Shown here one piece after another: positions 31,504 to 40,325 of a stretch of DNA of 64,000 nt. The stretch's first letter is position 1. Every line of letters starts with the position of its first letter. The notes under the pieces were generated by a model that was given only the letters and a program-made list of their open reading frames with translations, did not search any database and was not told the origin of the DNA. Source of the stretch: Stutzerimonas urumqiensis. GTDB lineage: Bacteria; Pseudomonadota; Gammaproteobacteria; Pseudomonadales; Pseudomonadaceae. The stretch is from assembly GCF_003640395.1 (NCBI RefSeq), contig NZ_RBZQ01000008.1, positions 62,001 through 126,000 on the forward strand. Direction: 5' to 3'. Position numbers and translations under genes: made by a program.

Positions 31504-32148
31504 TCAGCCGAACGCCGCGCGCAGCTCGGCCAGGGTGGCGTAGTGGTAGGCCGGCGATTCGGCCATCAGCTCGGCGTGGCTGCCGAAGCCGTAGCCCACC
31601 GCCACCGCGGCGAGCCCGTTGGCGCGAGCGCCGATCAGGTCGTGCTTGCGGTCGCCGATCATCAGCGTCTGCTCTGGATCGAGCCCTTCTTCGGCGATCA
31701 CATGGGCGATCAGCTCGGCCTTGTCCGTGCGCGTGCCGTCCAGTTCGCTGCCGTAGATCATCGTGAAGTGATGATCGAAGGCGAAGTGGCGGGCGATTTC
31801 GCGGGCGAACACCGAGGGCTTGGAGGTCGCCACATAGAGCGTCCGGCCCTGGCCGCGCAGGTGTTCGAGCATCTCCAGCACGCCGTCGAACAGCAGATTC
31901 TCGTACAGCCCCACCCTCTTGAAGCGCTCGCGGTAATGGCCGACCGCCTCCCAGGCGCGCGCCTCGTCGAAGCCGTAGAAGGCCATGAACGCCTGCAACA
32001 GCGGCGGGCCGATGAAGGGCTCCAGCCGGGTCAGGTCCGGCTCGTCGATGCCGAGCTGCGCGAGGGCGTACTGAATCGAACGGGTGATGCCTTCGCGCGG
32101 GTCGGTGAGGGTGCCGTCGAGGTCGAACAGAAGCGTGGAATGGTGCAT
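31504..32148 (-). CDS. HAD-superfamily phosphatase (phosphoglycolate phosphatase/5'-nucleotidase-like)
   Basis: The 214-residue HAD subfamily IA enzyme has nucleophile motif LLFDLDGTLTDPREG, motif II Thr/Ser in LYVATSKPSVFA, motif III Lys in DKAELIAHVI and motif IV MIGDRKHDLIGARANG. A helical cap domain lies between motifs I and II. Resemblance is to Gph- and NT5-like phosphatases, and the substrate cannot be fixed by sequence. It is adjacent to the gamma carbonic anhydrase gene, as in P. aeruginosa (about PA0065-PA0066). ATG at 32148 starts MHHSTLLFDLDG. Confidence 0.85.
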   Translation of the reverse strand: MHHSTLLFDLDGTLTDPREGITRSIQYALAQLGIDEPDLTRLEPFIGPPLLQAFMAFYGFDEARAWEAVGHYRERFKRVGLYENLLFDGVLEMLEHLRGQGRTLYVATSKPSVFAREIARHFAFDHHFTMIYGSELDGTRTDKAELIAHVIAEEGLDPEQTLMIGDRKHDLIGARANGLAAVAVGYGFGSHAELMAESPAYHYATLAELRAAFG

Positions 32149-32305
32149 GGGCAGCGCCGGCAGCGGGGTGGCCGGCGATTTTCCCGTACCGGTCGAGGTC
32201 AGGGCAAATGACGATCGCGCGGGGCCGATGGCAGGCGCTTCGCCCCGGCGGTGGCCAAGGGGCAAAGCGTTGGTGCATCCGTAAGGCGTCGAAGCGGAAC
32301 CGGGC

Positions 32306-32842
32306 TCAGGCGCCCTCGGCCAGGTGCTGGTCCTTCAGCTTCACGTAGTTGCCGGCGGTGTAGCTGAAGAAGCTGCGCTCCTTGTCGGTCAGCGGGCGGG
32401 CCTGTTTCACCGGACTGCCGACGTAGAGAAAGCCGCTTTCCAGCCGCTTGCCCGGTGGCACCAGGCTGCCGGCGCCGATGATGACCTCGTCCTCGACGAT
32501 CGCCCCGTCCATCACGATCGAGCCCATGCCGACCAGGATGCGGCTGCCCAGCGTGCAGCCGTGCAGGGTGACCTTGTGACCGACGGTCACCTCGTCGCCG
32601 ATCAGCAGGGGAAAGCCGTCCGGGTTGAACGGGCCGGCGTGGGTGATGTGCAGCACGCTGCCGTCCTGGATGCTGGTGCGCTGGCCGATGCGGATGCGGT
32701 GCATGTCGCCGCGGATCACCGTCAGCGGCCACACGGAGCTGTCTTCGCCGAGTTCGACGTCGCCGATGACCACGGCCGTGGCGTCGACGAACGCGCGCTG
32801 GCCCAGTTGCGGGGTGCTGCCCTGATAGCTGCGTATGGCCAC
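32306..32842 (-). CDS. Gamma carbonic anhydrase family protein (YrdA-like)
   Basis: The 178-residue left-handed beta-helix hexapeptide protein has repeats such as VVIGDVELGEDSSVWPLTVIRGD and metal-ligand His residues in SVLHITHAG and VTVGHKVTLHGC. The RGD and metal-site pattern fits the YrdA/PaaY/CaiE group, which bind zinc at trimer interfaces and often have weak or no carbonic anhydrase activity. It is divergent from prlC. Confidence 0.9.
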   Translation of the reverse strand: MAIRSYQGSTPQLGQRAFVDATAVVIGDVELGEDSSVWPLTVIRGDMHRIRIGQRTSIQDGSVLHITHAGPFNPDGFPLLIGDEVTVGHKVTLHGCTLGSRILVGMGSIVMDGAIVEDEVIIGAGSLVPPGKRLESGFLYVGSPVKQARPLTDKERSFFSYTAGNYVKLKDQHLAEGA

Positions 32843-32995
32843 GATAGAAACCTCTTTGGCTGCGGTGACAGGCGATTCTAATTAACATGACGGCCATTCG
32901 CTGGATTCGTCGCTGGCCCACAGGCTTGCATCGCCGGGAGTTTCGGCCCGGCCACTGTGGTCACAGTTCCATTCCCCGTCTTCGCAAGGTGCACC

Positions 32996-35044
32996 GTGAG
33001 CGCGAACAATCCCCTGCTGCAACCCTACGACCTGCCGCCCTATTCCGAGATTCGCCCCGAGCACGTCGAGCCGGCCGTCGACACCGTGCTGGCCGACAAC
33101 CGGATCGCCCTGCAGGAGTTGCTCAGCCGTCCGAAGGAGAGCCTCGACTGGGCCACGCTGGTGGTCGGTCTGGACGAACTGAACGAACGCCTGAGCCGCG
33201 CCTGGAGCCCGATCGGGCACCTCAACTCGGTGAAGAACAGCCCCGAGCTGCGCAGCGCCTACGAGGCCTGCCTGCCCAAGCTGTCAGCCTACTGGACCGA
33301 GCTGGGGCAGAACCGCGAACTCTTCGAAGCCTACCGGGCGCTGGCCGAAAGCCCCGCCGCCGCCGGCTTCGACGTGGCGCAGAAGACCATCCTCGAACAC
33401 GACCTGCGCGACTTCCGGCTGTCGGGCATCGACCTGCCGCCGGTCGAGCAGCAGCGCTTCGGCGCGATCCAGATGAAGCTCGCCGAGCTGGGCAGCACCT
33501 TCTCCAACCAGCTGCTCGACGCCACTCAGGCGTGGACCAAGCACGTCACCGATGAAGCCGCCCTGGCCGGGTTGACCGATTCGGCCAAGGCGCAGATGGC
33601 GCAGGCCGCCAAGGCCAAGGGGCTCGACGGTTGGCTGATCACCCTCGAATTCCCCAGCTACCACGCCGTGATGACCTACGCCGACGACCGCTCGCTGCGC
33701 CAGGAGGTCTATACCGCCTATTCCACCCGCGCCTCGGACCAGGGCCCGAATGCCGGCCAGTTCGACAACGGGCCGGTGATGAACCAGATCCTCGACCTGC
33801 GCCAGGAACTGGCGGGGCTGCTCGGTTTCGGCAACTACGCCGAGCTGTCGCTGGCGACCAAGATGGCCGACTCCACCGACCAGGTGCTGGGCTTCCTGCG
33901 TGACCTGGCGGTGCGCAGCAAGCCGCATGCCCGGCGTGACCTGGAAGAGCTGCGCGCCTTCGCCGCCGAGCAGGGCCTGGCCGATCTGCAAAGCTGGGAC
34001 CTGGGCTACTACAGCGAAAAGCTGCGCCAGCAGCGTTATTCGCTGAACCAGGAAGCGCTGCGCGCCTACTTCCCGGTCGACAAGGTGCTGTTCGGCCTGT
34101 TCGCCATCGTGCATCGCCTCTACGGCATCGACATCGAGGAACTCGAAGGCTTCGACAGCTGGCACCGCGACGTGCGGCTGTTCGAAATCCGCGAGAACGG
34201 CCAGCACGTTGGCCGCTTCTTCCTCGATCTGTACGCCCGGGCGAACAAGCGCGGCGGCGCCTGGATGGACGGCGCCCGCGACAAGCGCCGCTGCGCCGAC
34301 GGCAGCCTGCAGACGCCGGTGGCCAACCTGGTGTGCAACTTCACCCCGCCGGTGGGCGAGCAGCCGGCGCTGCTGACCCACGACGAGGTCACCACCCTGT
34401 TCCACGAATTCGGCCACGGCCTGCATCACCTGCTGACCCGCGTCGAGCATGCCGGCGCCTCGGGCATCAACGGCGTCGCCTGGGACGCGGTCGAGCTGCC
34501 GAGCCAGTTCATGGAGAACTGGTGCTGGGAGCCGGAAGGCCTGGCGCTGATCTCCGGCCACTACCAGACCGGCGAAACCCTGCCGCAGGACCTGTTGGAC
34601 AAGATGCTCGCAGCGAAGAACTTCCAGTCCGGGCTGATGATGGTGCGCCAGCTCGAATTCTCGCTGTTCGACTTCGAGCTGCACGCGACCCACGGCGACG
34701 GTCGCGGCATCTACGAGGTGCTCGACGGCGTTCGCCAGGAGGTCTCGGTGCTGCCGCCGCCGGCCTGGAACCGCTTCCCCAACGGCTTCGCGCACATCTT
34801 CGCGGGCGGCTATGCGGCCGGCTACTACAGCTACAAGTGGGCCGAGGTGCTGTCGTCGGACGCCTACTCGCGCTTCGAGGAGGAAGGCGTGTTCAACGCC
34901 GAGACCGGTCGCGCCTTCCGCGACATGATCCTCGCGCGCGGCGGTTCGCAGGAGCCGATGGTGCTGTTCGTCGACTTCCGCGGCCGCGAGCCGAAGATCG
35001 ACGCCCTGCTGCGCCACCTCGGCCTGACCGGAGCGGCGGCATGA
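32996..35044 (+). CDS. prlC: Oligopeptidase A PrlC
   Basis: This cytoplasmic M3 zinc metallopeptidase degrades oligopeptides, including cleaved signal peptides. The 682-residue product carries the HEFGHGLHHLLT zinc motif (two His plus catalytic Glu) with the downstream Glu ligand in WDAVELPSQFMENW. The typical FPNGFAHIFAGGYAAGYYSYKWAEVLSSDAY segment lies near the end. The start is GTG at 32996 with CAAGG upstream. Its stop overlaps the YheV-like ATG. Confidence 0.95.
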   Translation: MSANNPLLQPYDLPPYSEIRPEHVEPAVDTVLADNRIALQELLSRPKESLDWATLVVGLDELNERLSRAWSPIGHLNSVKNSPELRSAYEACLPKLSAYWTELGQNRELFEAYRALAESPAAAGFDVAQKTILEHDLRDFRLSGIDLPPVEQQRFGAIQMKLAELGSTFSNQLLDATQAWTKHVTDEAALAGLTDSAKAQMAQAAKAKGLDGWLITLEFPSYHAVMTYADDRSLRQEVYTAYSTRASDQGPNAGQFDNGPVMNQILDLRQELAGLLGFGNYAELSLATKMADSTDQVLGFLRDLAVRSKPHARRDLEELRAFAAEQGLADLQSWDLGYYSEKLRQQRYSLNQEALRAYFPVDKVLFGLFAIVHRLYGIDIEELEGFDSWHRDVRLFEIRENGQHVGRFFLDLYARANKRGGAWMDGARDKRRCADGSLQTPVANLVCNFTPPVGEQPALLTHDEVTTLFHEFGHGLHHLLTRVEHAGASGINGVAWDAVELPSQFMENWCWEPEGLALISGHYQTGETLPQDLLDKMLAAKNFQSGLMMVRQLEFSLFDFELHATHGDGRGIYEVLDGVRQEVSVLPPPAWNRFPNGFAHIFAGGYAAGYYSYKWAEVLSSDAYSRFEEEGVFNAETGRAFRDMILARGGSQEPMVLFVDFRGREPKIDALLRHLGLTGAAA

Positions 35045-35316
35045 GCGACGTGACCCCACCCACCAAACGCTTCATCGCCGGTGCCGTGTGCCCGGCGTGC
35101 AGCGCCCAGGACACCGTGAAGATGTGGGACGTCGACGGCGTGCCGCACCGAGAGTGCGTCGCCTGCGGCTTCGCCGACACGCTCAATGCGCAGGGCCAGT
35201 CGGTGCCGCTGGAGATCGGCACGCGGGTCAACCAGCCCAAGCCCGCCGCGGCGAGCCCGAACGTGCAGTCGGTGCAGTTCTTCCCCAACCCCAAGCTGAA
35301 GAAACCGCAGGACTGA
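35041..35316 (+). CDS. YheV-like putative zinc-ribbon protein
   Basis: The 91-residue protein has two CxxC knuckles, VCPACSAQDTVKMW and RECVACGFADTL, forming a probable zinc ribbon, plus a basic C-terminal tail ending FFPNPKLKKPQD. YheV proteins accompany prlC in many gammaproteobacteria; the role is unknown. It is translationally coupled to prlC (ATGA) and convergent with gspM across 27 bp. Confidence 0.88.
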   Translation: MSDVTPPTKRFIAGAVCPACSAQDTVKMWDVDGVPHRECVACGFADTLNAQGQSVPLEIGTRVNQPKPAAASPNVQSVQFFPNPKLKKPQD

Positions 35317-35343
35317 TCGTCCCGCGGCTGGTCTCGCGCGCCG

Positions 35344-35856
35344 TCAGCCTTCCACGCTGAAGGTCAGGCGCGCATCCACCCGGCCGTCGCCTGCGCGCTG
35401 CAACGCCGCATCGCGCAGGTAGACGCCCTGGCCCTGCAACTCGTCGAGCCAGTACAGCAGCAGGCTGTAGGACGCGCCCGGCAGGCTCACTTGCAGGCTG
35501 CCGTCGCCGCTCAGGTCGAAGCTCTCGATGCGCAGGTCGCGCTGCTGCGCCGTCTGCGTCACGACGCCCTGCAACTGCTCGGGCGGCAGCGTCGGGCGGT
35601 TGTCGCGCGCCAGCGAGCGGGCGAGGTCGGTGTTGCGCTCGAGGTAGGCGTGCAGTTCGCGCTGTTCCTCGAAGTAGGCGCGCGCGTCGGCGAGCTGGCG
35701 CTGCGCCGGCTGCCACAGCGCGACGTAGCCCACCACCAGCAGCAGGAAGGCGCCGAGCAGCGTCAGCGACAGCCGCTCACGCGGGGCCAGGCGCTGCCAG
35801 CGGTGCCACAGCGGTGACTGCACCAGGGCCTCGTTCATCCGTTGCTTGATGCTCAT
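35344..35856 (-). CDS. gspM: Type II secretion protein GspM
   Basis: This inner-membrane component of the secretion platform partners GspL. The 170-residue product has a short cytoplasmic N-terminus (SPLWHRWQRLAPRERL), one membrane helix (LTLLGAFLLLVVGYVALW), a coiled-coil stretch and a ferredoxin-like periplasmic domain. Two ATGs exist (35865, 35856); GGAGG touches the first and lies nine bases from the second, so 35856 is preferred. It is the last gene of the gspE-M operon. Confidence 0.88.
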   Translation of the reverse strand: MSIKQRMNEALVQSPLWHRWQRLAPRERLSLTLLGAFLLLVVGYVALWQPAQRQLADARAYFEEQRELHAYLERNTDLARSLARDNRPTLPPEQLQGVVTQTAQQRDLRIESFDLSGDGSLQVSLPGASYSLLLYWLDELQGQGVYLRDAALQRAGDGRVDARLTFSVEG

Positions 35857-35861
35857 CGCGC

Positions 35862-37007
35862 TCATCCTCCGATCACCACGCGTGCGCTGACGCCGTCGCC
35901 GTCACGGCTGGCCGAGCCGAGCTCGACGTTCTGGCCGGTCGCCACCAGCCGCTGGCGCAGGTCTTCGAGGGCGGCGAAGTCCTGTGCCTGCACCTGCATG
36001 GCCAGCTCGCCGCGCGCATCGCTGTATTCCAGGTCGGCGATGGTCACCGGCGAACCGTCGGTGGCGGTGGCCGCGTGTTCGAGCAGACGCAGGAAACCGG
36101 CCGAGGCCACGGCCCCGCGGCCCAGGTGATCGTCGAACTGCGCCCGCAGGTTGACGATGCGGACGTCCTCCGGGAACAGCTCGCGGTACAGCGCCTCGCT
36201 CGCCGCCGCGTAGGCGTCGCCCTGGCGTTGCAGGTACCAGGCCTGCGCGACATTGAAGCCGAGCTGCACCGCCAGGATCACGCCAAGGATCGCCAGCACC
36301 GGCTTCCAGCGCCCGAGGCCCGTGCCGGCCGGGTGGATGGCGAAGTCGCCCTGCGCCAGGTTGATCGCCGCGCCACGGCCTTCGGCGAGCCAGCGATAGG
36401 GGTCGTCGAGCGGCTGGTAATCGTCCACGTCGCCCGGCCCTTCCGGCAGCGTGCCATGCGCATGCCGTGGCGCGGGGCATTGCGCGGCGAACGCCGGCCA
36501 TTGCCGCGAGGGGAACGCCAGCCGCGGCTCCGGCGCGCCACCGAGCAGGGCGCGCTCGCCAAGAAACAGCAACTGCGCCTCGTCACGCGGCAACAGGTCC
36601 GCGTCGACATGCACCGCGACGATGTCCAGGCCCAGCGCGCGCAAGTCCTCCAGCCAGTCGGTGAGCAGCTGCCGGCGCACCGCGACCACCCGATCGCGGC
36701 CATCGGGCAGGGTCTCGCCGAGCGCCAGGTGCAGGTCGTCGATGGTCTCGGCAAGCAGCTCCTCGACCGCATACGCCAGCGCCTGGCGCACCCAGCGACC
36801 CTTGCGGGTCGGCAGCTCGACGGCGAAGAAGCTGCACACCTCCACCGGCAACACCAGCGCCAGCGTGCCGCTGGCGGCCGCCGCGCAGTCGCCGAGCGTC
36901 ATCCAGCCACCCTCGCCGTCGCGGGCGAGCCAGTAGGCGCGGCTGTCGGCGCCGAGACGGGGGCCGCTGTCGGCCGGCAGAAACAGGCAATCCATGATGG
37001 GTTTCAC
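35862..37007 (-). CDS. gspL: Type II secretion protein GspL
   Basis: This inner-membrane linker binds the GspE ATPase through its cytoplasmic actin-like domain. The 381-residue product has that domain at about 1-230, a membrane helix near 245-270 (WKPVLAILGVILAVQLGFNVAQAWYL) and a periplasmic ferredoxin-like domain. The GTG at 37007 overlaps the gspK stop and has GAGGGAGA before it; an ATG at 36995 is an alternative. It overlaps the upstream frame of gspM. Confidence 0.9.
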   Translation of the reverse strand: MKPIMDCLFLPADSGPRLGADSRAYWLARDGEGGWMTLGDCAAAASGTLALVLPVEVCSFFAVELPTRKGRWVRQALAYAVEELLAETIDDLHLALGETLPDGRDRVVAVRRQLLTDWLEDLRALGLDIVAVHVDADLLPRDEAQLLFLGERALLGGAPEPRLAFPSRQWPAFAAQCPAPRHAHGTLPEGPGDVDDYQPLDDPYRWLAEGRGAAINLAQGDFAIHPAGTGLGRWKPVLAILGVILAVQLGFNVAQAWYLQRQGDAYAAASEALYRELFPEDVRIVNLRAQFDDHLGRGAVASAGFLRLLEHAATATDGSPVTIADLEYSDARGELAMQVQAQDFAALEDLRQRLVATGQNVELGSASRDGDGVSARVVIGG

Positions 37008-38188
37008 TCTCCCTCGTTCGCTGTGGGGGTCGGCGCGGTGGGCCGTTGTCCGAGGTCACGGTAGATCACCCGGACCTCGCCGTCGGCCTCGCGCTTGAGC
37101 TGGCTGACCAGTACCAGTCGGCGATCGCCGAGGCTGACCTCGCTGGTCGCCTGAAAGAATTGACTCTCGACCGCCAGCGGGGTGCCCTCGAGCTCGGTGC
37201 CGGCCAGCGCCGGCTGCGCCAGGAACCCCGCGACGTCCTTGTAGCCGCCTTCCTTGCGGTTGTTGACCGCGGCCCGGGCGGCGGCCAGCGTCAGGCTCTC
37301 GTCGAGGCTGGCGAGCACCTGCGCGCCCACGGTGTTGACGTTCAGCGCGACATCCGCCGGCAGCGCGGTGACATGCGGGGCGAGACGCTGGAAGTCGCGC
37401 TCGCTCATGCCCAGCAGCAGCCGCAGTTCGGAGATGTCGTACAGGCGTCGGCCGGCCGTGCGATAGGGCGGGTCGAGCAGCCCGTAGGCGCTGTCTTCGG
37501 CACCGTTCTCGCCGGTGGTGGTCTGGTCCACGTCCATCCAGTCGACCAGCCGCTCGGCGTACGGCGCCTCGATATCCAGCCCCAGCAGCAAACGCTGGAA
37601 CTGTTCGATCGCCGCGTCGTTGGCCTGCTGGTTCTGCACCAGGCTGTTGAGATTGAAACGCCCGGCGAGGTCCTCGATGCGAACGTGCAGGCTGCCGTCG
37701 TCCAGCTCGAACGCGGCGATGGGTTGCGCCCAGTCTTCGCCCAGGTGATCGACCCGCACCGCCGCGGCGCCGTCCTCGCCGTCTTCGCCGGCGGTGGCCA
37801 CCGCGGCATCGGCTGCGGCGCCATTGGCGCCGGTGGAGGCGTCCGCCGGGGCGGTCGCGCCCGGGTCCTGTTCGGCATCGGTTTCGCTGCCGGTGCCTGT
37901 GCCGCTGCCCAGGCCGCCGCCGGCTTCCTCATCGGCCGCCTCGTCGTCCTCGGCATCGTCCTCGGCGGGCGCACCGGCTCCGCCTTCGTCCTCCAGGTCG
38001 CGGCGCAGCAGGGTGCGCGCCAACGCCTCGCCGCCGAGCGCGTACTGCCAGGCCTGGCGCGCCTGCATCTGGTTGCCGATGCTGCGGATCGACACCTGCT
38101 GGCGACCGATCAGCCCGGCGCACACCACCGTGACGATGGCCACCACCAGCAGCACGGTGATGAGCGCGACCCCGCGCTGGCGCCTCAT
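37004..38188 (-). CDS. gspK: Type II secretion minor pseudopilin GspK
   Basis: This large minor pseudopilin caps the pseudopilus tip with GspI and GspJ. The 394-residue product starts MRRQRGVALITVLLVVAIVT, a prepilin signal without the usual Glu at position 5, which is characteristic of GspK. The body has LAGRFNLNSLVQ and LNVNTVGAQVLASL. Residues 66-143 form an unusual acidic, Ala/Gly-rich low-complexity insertion, making the protein about 60 residues longer than P. aeruginosa XcpX as recalled. It overlaps gspJ and gspL by four bases each. Confidence 0.9.
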   Translation of the reverse strand: MRRQRGVALITVLLVVAIVTVVCAGLIGRQQVSIRSIGNQMQARQAWQYALGGEALARTLLRRDLEDEGGAGAPAEDDAEDDEAADEEAGGGLGSGTGTGSETDAEQDPGATAPADASTGANGAAADAAVATAGEDGEDGAAAVRVDHLGEDWAQPIAAFELDDGSLHVRIEDLAGRFNLNSLVQNQQANDAAIEQFQRLLLGLDIEAPYAERLVDWMDVDQTTTGENGAEDSAYGLLDPPYRTAGRRLYDISELRLLLGMSERDFQRLAPHVTALPADVALNVNTVGAQVLASLDESLTLAAARAAVNNRKEGGYKDVAGFLAQPALAGTELEGTPLAVESQFFQATSEVSLGDRRLVLVSQLKREADGEVRVIYRDLGQRPTAPTPTANEGE

Positions 38189-38883
38189 GGCAGCAGCCCC
38201 GGATCGACTTCGCCCGGTACGCCCTCGGCGTCGCGCAGGCCCTGTTGGGTGATGGCGGTGCCATCCGGCAGGCGGATCAGCCGCACGATGCGGCCATAGC
38301 GCGGATGCTCCAGCGTCACCTCGACCGCCAGCGGCAGGCGTTCGGCATCGGTTTCCGGGCTGCCGCGATTGAAATCGAACGGCGGCCAGCTGGTCTGCCA
38401 GGTGTTCTGTCCGTCGAGAAAGCGCAACTCGAAGCCTTCGAGGTCGTCCAGCACGCGCTGCACCCGCGGCTCGCTCTCGACATCGCGGTCGAGCACCGTC
38501 CAGTAGACGCGCTCGAGCGTGTCGCCGACCAGGCGCCAGCGCACCCGCTGCACATCGGCGCGCCGCATGCCGGTCGGGTTGCGCCAGCCGACGCGGCTGA
38601 ATTCCATCGCCACCTCGCCATCCTCCGGCTCCGGCTGGCTGAAGAAGGCGTAGCGCTCGTCGCCATAGGCATCGCGAACCGCGCGCGGCGCGGCCTGCAC
38701 CAGGTCGCGCTCGAGGCGCCACAGGCCGCGGGTCAGGTCGCGCAGCGCCTGTTCCTGGGCGCGGGTGATCTCGTCGGTGCGCAGAACCGCTTCGAGCATG
38801 CGGTAGGTGCCGAGCGCCAGCAGCGCGAACAGGGCGATCGCGATCAGCAGCTCGAGCAGCGTGAAGCCGCGCTGGCGGGTCAT
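38185..38883 (-). CDS. gspJ: Type II secretion minor pseudopilin GspJ
   Basis: The 232-residue minor pseudopilin opens MTRQRGFTLLELLIAIALFALLALGTYRML, a PilD-cleavable leader (G-F) with Glu at +5. A globular domain contains LRDLTRGLWRLERDLVQAAPR and the calcium-site-like DGQNTWQTSWPP region. Its ATG and stop overlap gspI and gspK by four bases. It would form the tip trimer with GspI and GspK. Confidence 0.92.
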   Translation of the reverse strand: MTRQRGFTLLELLIAIALFALLALGTYRMLEAVLRTDEITRAQEQALRDLTRGLWRLERDLVQAAPRAVRDAYGDERYAFFSQPEPEDGEVAMEFSRVGWRNPTGMRRADVQRVRWRLVGDTLERVYWTVLDRDVESEPRVQRVLDDLEGFELRFLDGQNTWQTSWPPFDFNRGSPETDAERLPLAVEVTLEHPRYGRIVRLIRLPDGTAITQQGLRDAEGVPGEVDPGLLP

Positions 38884-39281
38884 CGGCCGGTCTCGACGAA
38901 GCCGGTGAGCTGGGTCACGGCGCGCTCTTCGATGGGAACGCCGGCGTCGGCCGGTAGCGTCGCGACCCACACGGTGACGCGCAGCAGGCCTGGCTCCTCG
39001 GTTTCCTCGACCTCGCTGCGCAGCGCCCAGCGACGGCCGGCGTAATCCAGCTCGGCGCCCTGCCGGCCGACGGCGGGCGCGCTCGGCGTGAGTTGCAGCT
39101 CGGTGAGGCGGTTGTCGGCGATCCAGCCGGCGAAGGTGACTTCTTCCAGCCGCGCCGCGTTGTTCAGGCTGCGGCCGGCGGCGGTCAGCATCACCGCGGC
39201 GACGGTGGCGAAGATCGCCAGCGCGACCAGCACTTCGAGCAGGGTGAAGGCCGCGTCCCGGCGACCGAAGCCTGCGTTCAT
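38880..39281 (-). CDS. gspI: Type II secretion minor pseudopilin GspI
   Basis: The 133-residue protein has the prepilin stretch RRDAAFTLLEVLVALAIFATVAAVML. Alanine replaces the usual Gly at -1 of the cleavage site (AAF rather than GF), a substitution tolerated by some GspI proteins. The family-typical WIADNRLTELQL and WALRSEVEETEEPGLLRVTVWV follow. It nucleates the pseudopilus tip. It overlaps gspH and gspJ. Confidence 0.9.
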   Translation of the reverse strand: MNAGFGRRDAAFTLLEVLVALAIFATVAAVMLTAAGRSLNNAARLEEVTFAGWIADNRLTELQLTPSAPAVGRQGAELDYAGRRWALRSEVEETEEPGLLRVTVWVATLPADAGVPIEERAVTQLTGFVETGR

Positions 39282-39877
39282 CGACGCGCCTCGACCGGCT
39301 CGGCCTGCGGCAGGTTGAACCCGTCGGAGGCGATGACCCAGGCGCTGTCGCGCTCGTCACGTTCGGACAGGGTCAGGCGGAACGGCGACAGCTCGCCGCT
39401 GGAGAGGATCAGCACCTGCGGTTGCAGGCGGGTGCGCACTTCATGCCGAGGCGTCTCGCGTTCGTCGGGGGCGGTCGGGTCGGGCGCCGCGTCGTCGTCC
39501 TCGGCCGGCGGCGCGGCCAGTTCGAGCGGGGTGCCGTCGAGTTCCAGGTCCAGCCGCGCCCACTCGGGCACCCGGTGCGCCTGCGAGCGATCGGCGATCC
39601 AGCGCGCATCGGCCTCGTCGTAGTGCAGCACCTGGTAGCCCTCGTCATCGACCCACAGGCCGTACTCGCGGTTGTCCAGCACCGCCTCGTCGGCCAGCAG
39701 CCCGATCACCGCCGCCAGCCGCTGCGCCTCGTCGCGCAGCTCGCGCGAGGTGCTGGCCGTGCCCATCGAGAGCACGGCGAGGCTGACCAGGATGCCGAGG
39801 ATGACCATCACCACCATCAGCTCGATGAGGGTGAAGCCGCGCGCAGCGCGGCCGAGGCGGGTGTGGCGCGGGTTCAC
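39278..39877 (-). CDS. gspH: Type II secretion minor pseudopilin GspH
   Basis: The 199-residue product has the prepilin leader RAARGFTLIELMVVMVILGILVSLAVL and the GspH pattern LRDEAQRLAAVIGLLADEAVLDNREYGL. It links the tip to the major GspG filament. An acidic, proline-rich loop (about residues 122-142, PAEDDDAAPDPTAPDERE) is inserted in the globular domain. The gap to gspG is seven bases. Confidence 0.92.
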   Translation of the reverse strand: MNPRHTRLGRAARGFTLIELMVVMVILGILVSLAVLSMGTASTSRELRDEAQRLAAVIGLLADEAVLDNREYGLWVDDEGYQVLHYDEADARWIADRSQAHRVPEWARLDLELDGTPLELAAPPAEDDDAAPDPTAPDERETPRHEVRTRLQPQVLILSSGELSPFRLTLSERDERDSAWVIASDGFNLPQAEPVEARR

Positions 39878-39884
39878 GGGGCCG

Positions 39885-40319
39885 TCACAGGTCCCAGTTG
39901 CCGATGTCCGCGTTCAGGTCGCTGCCGCCCTGCTTGCCGTCGGCGCCGAGCGAGTAGAGGTCGAACGGCCCTTCGGTGCCCGGCGACAGGTACTGGTAGT
40001 CGTTGCCCCACGGGTCCTGCGGCAGGCGCTTGAGATAGCCGTCGCGGTTCCAGTTCTTCGGCTGCGGGTTGCCGGTCGGGCGCTCGACCAGCGCTTCGAG
40101 CCCCTGCTGGGTGCTGGGGTAGGCGAAGTTGTCCAGCTTGTACATGTCGAGGGCGGCGGCGATGGCCTTGATGTCGCCCTTGGCGACCGTGACCTTGGCC
40201 TGGTCCGGGCGGCTCATCACCTGCGGCACCACCAGCGCGGCGAGAATGCCGAGGATCACCACCACGACCATGATTTCGATGAGGGTGAAGCCCCTCTGGC
40301 GTACGTTGCGAAGCGTCAT
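39885..40319 (-). CDS. gspG: Type II secretion major pseudopilin GspG
   Basis: The 144-residue protein is the filament subunit of the pseudopilus. The leader MTLRNVRQR is followed by GFTLIEIMVVVVILGILAALVVP with Glu5. The globular end has the calcium-binding loop features of GspG (DPWGNDYQYLSPG, FDLYSLGADGKQGG, DIGNWDL). It requires cleavage by the prepilin peptidase (GspO/PilD), which is not encoded here. Confidence 0.95.
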   Translation of the reverse strand: MTLRNVRQRGFTLIEIMVVVVILGILAALVVPQVMSRPDQAKVTVAKGDIKAIAAALDMYKLDNFAYPSTQQGLEALVERPTGNPQPKNWNRDGYLKRLPQDPWGNDYQYLSPGTEGPFDLYSLGADGKQGGSDLNADIGNWDL

Positions 40320-40325
40320 TGTCGG

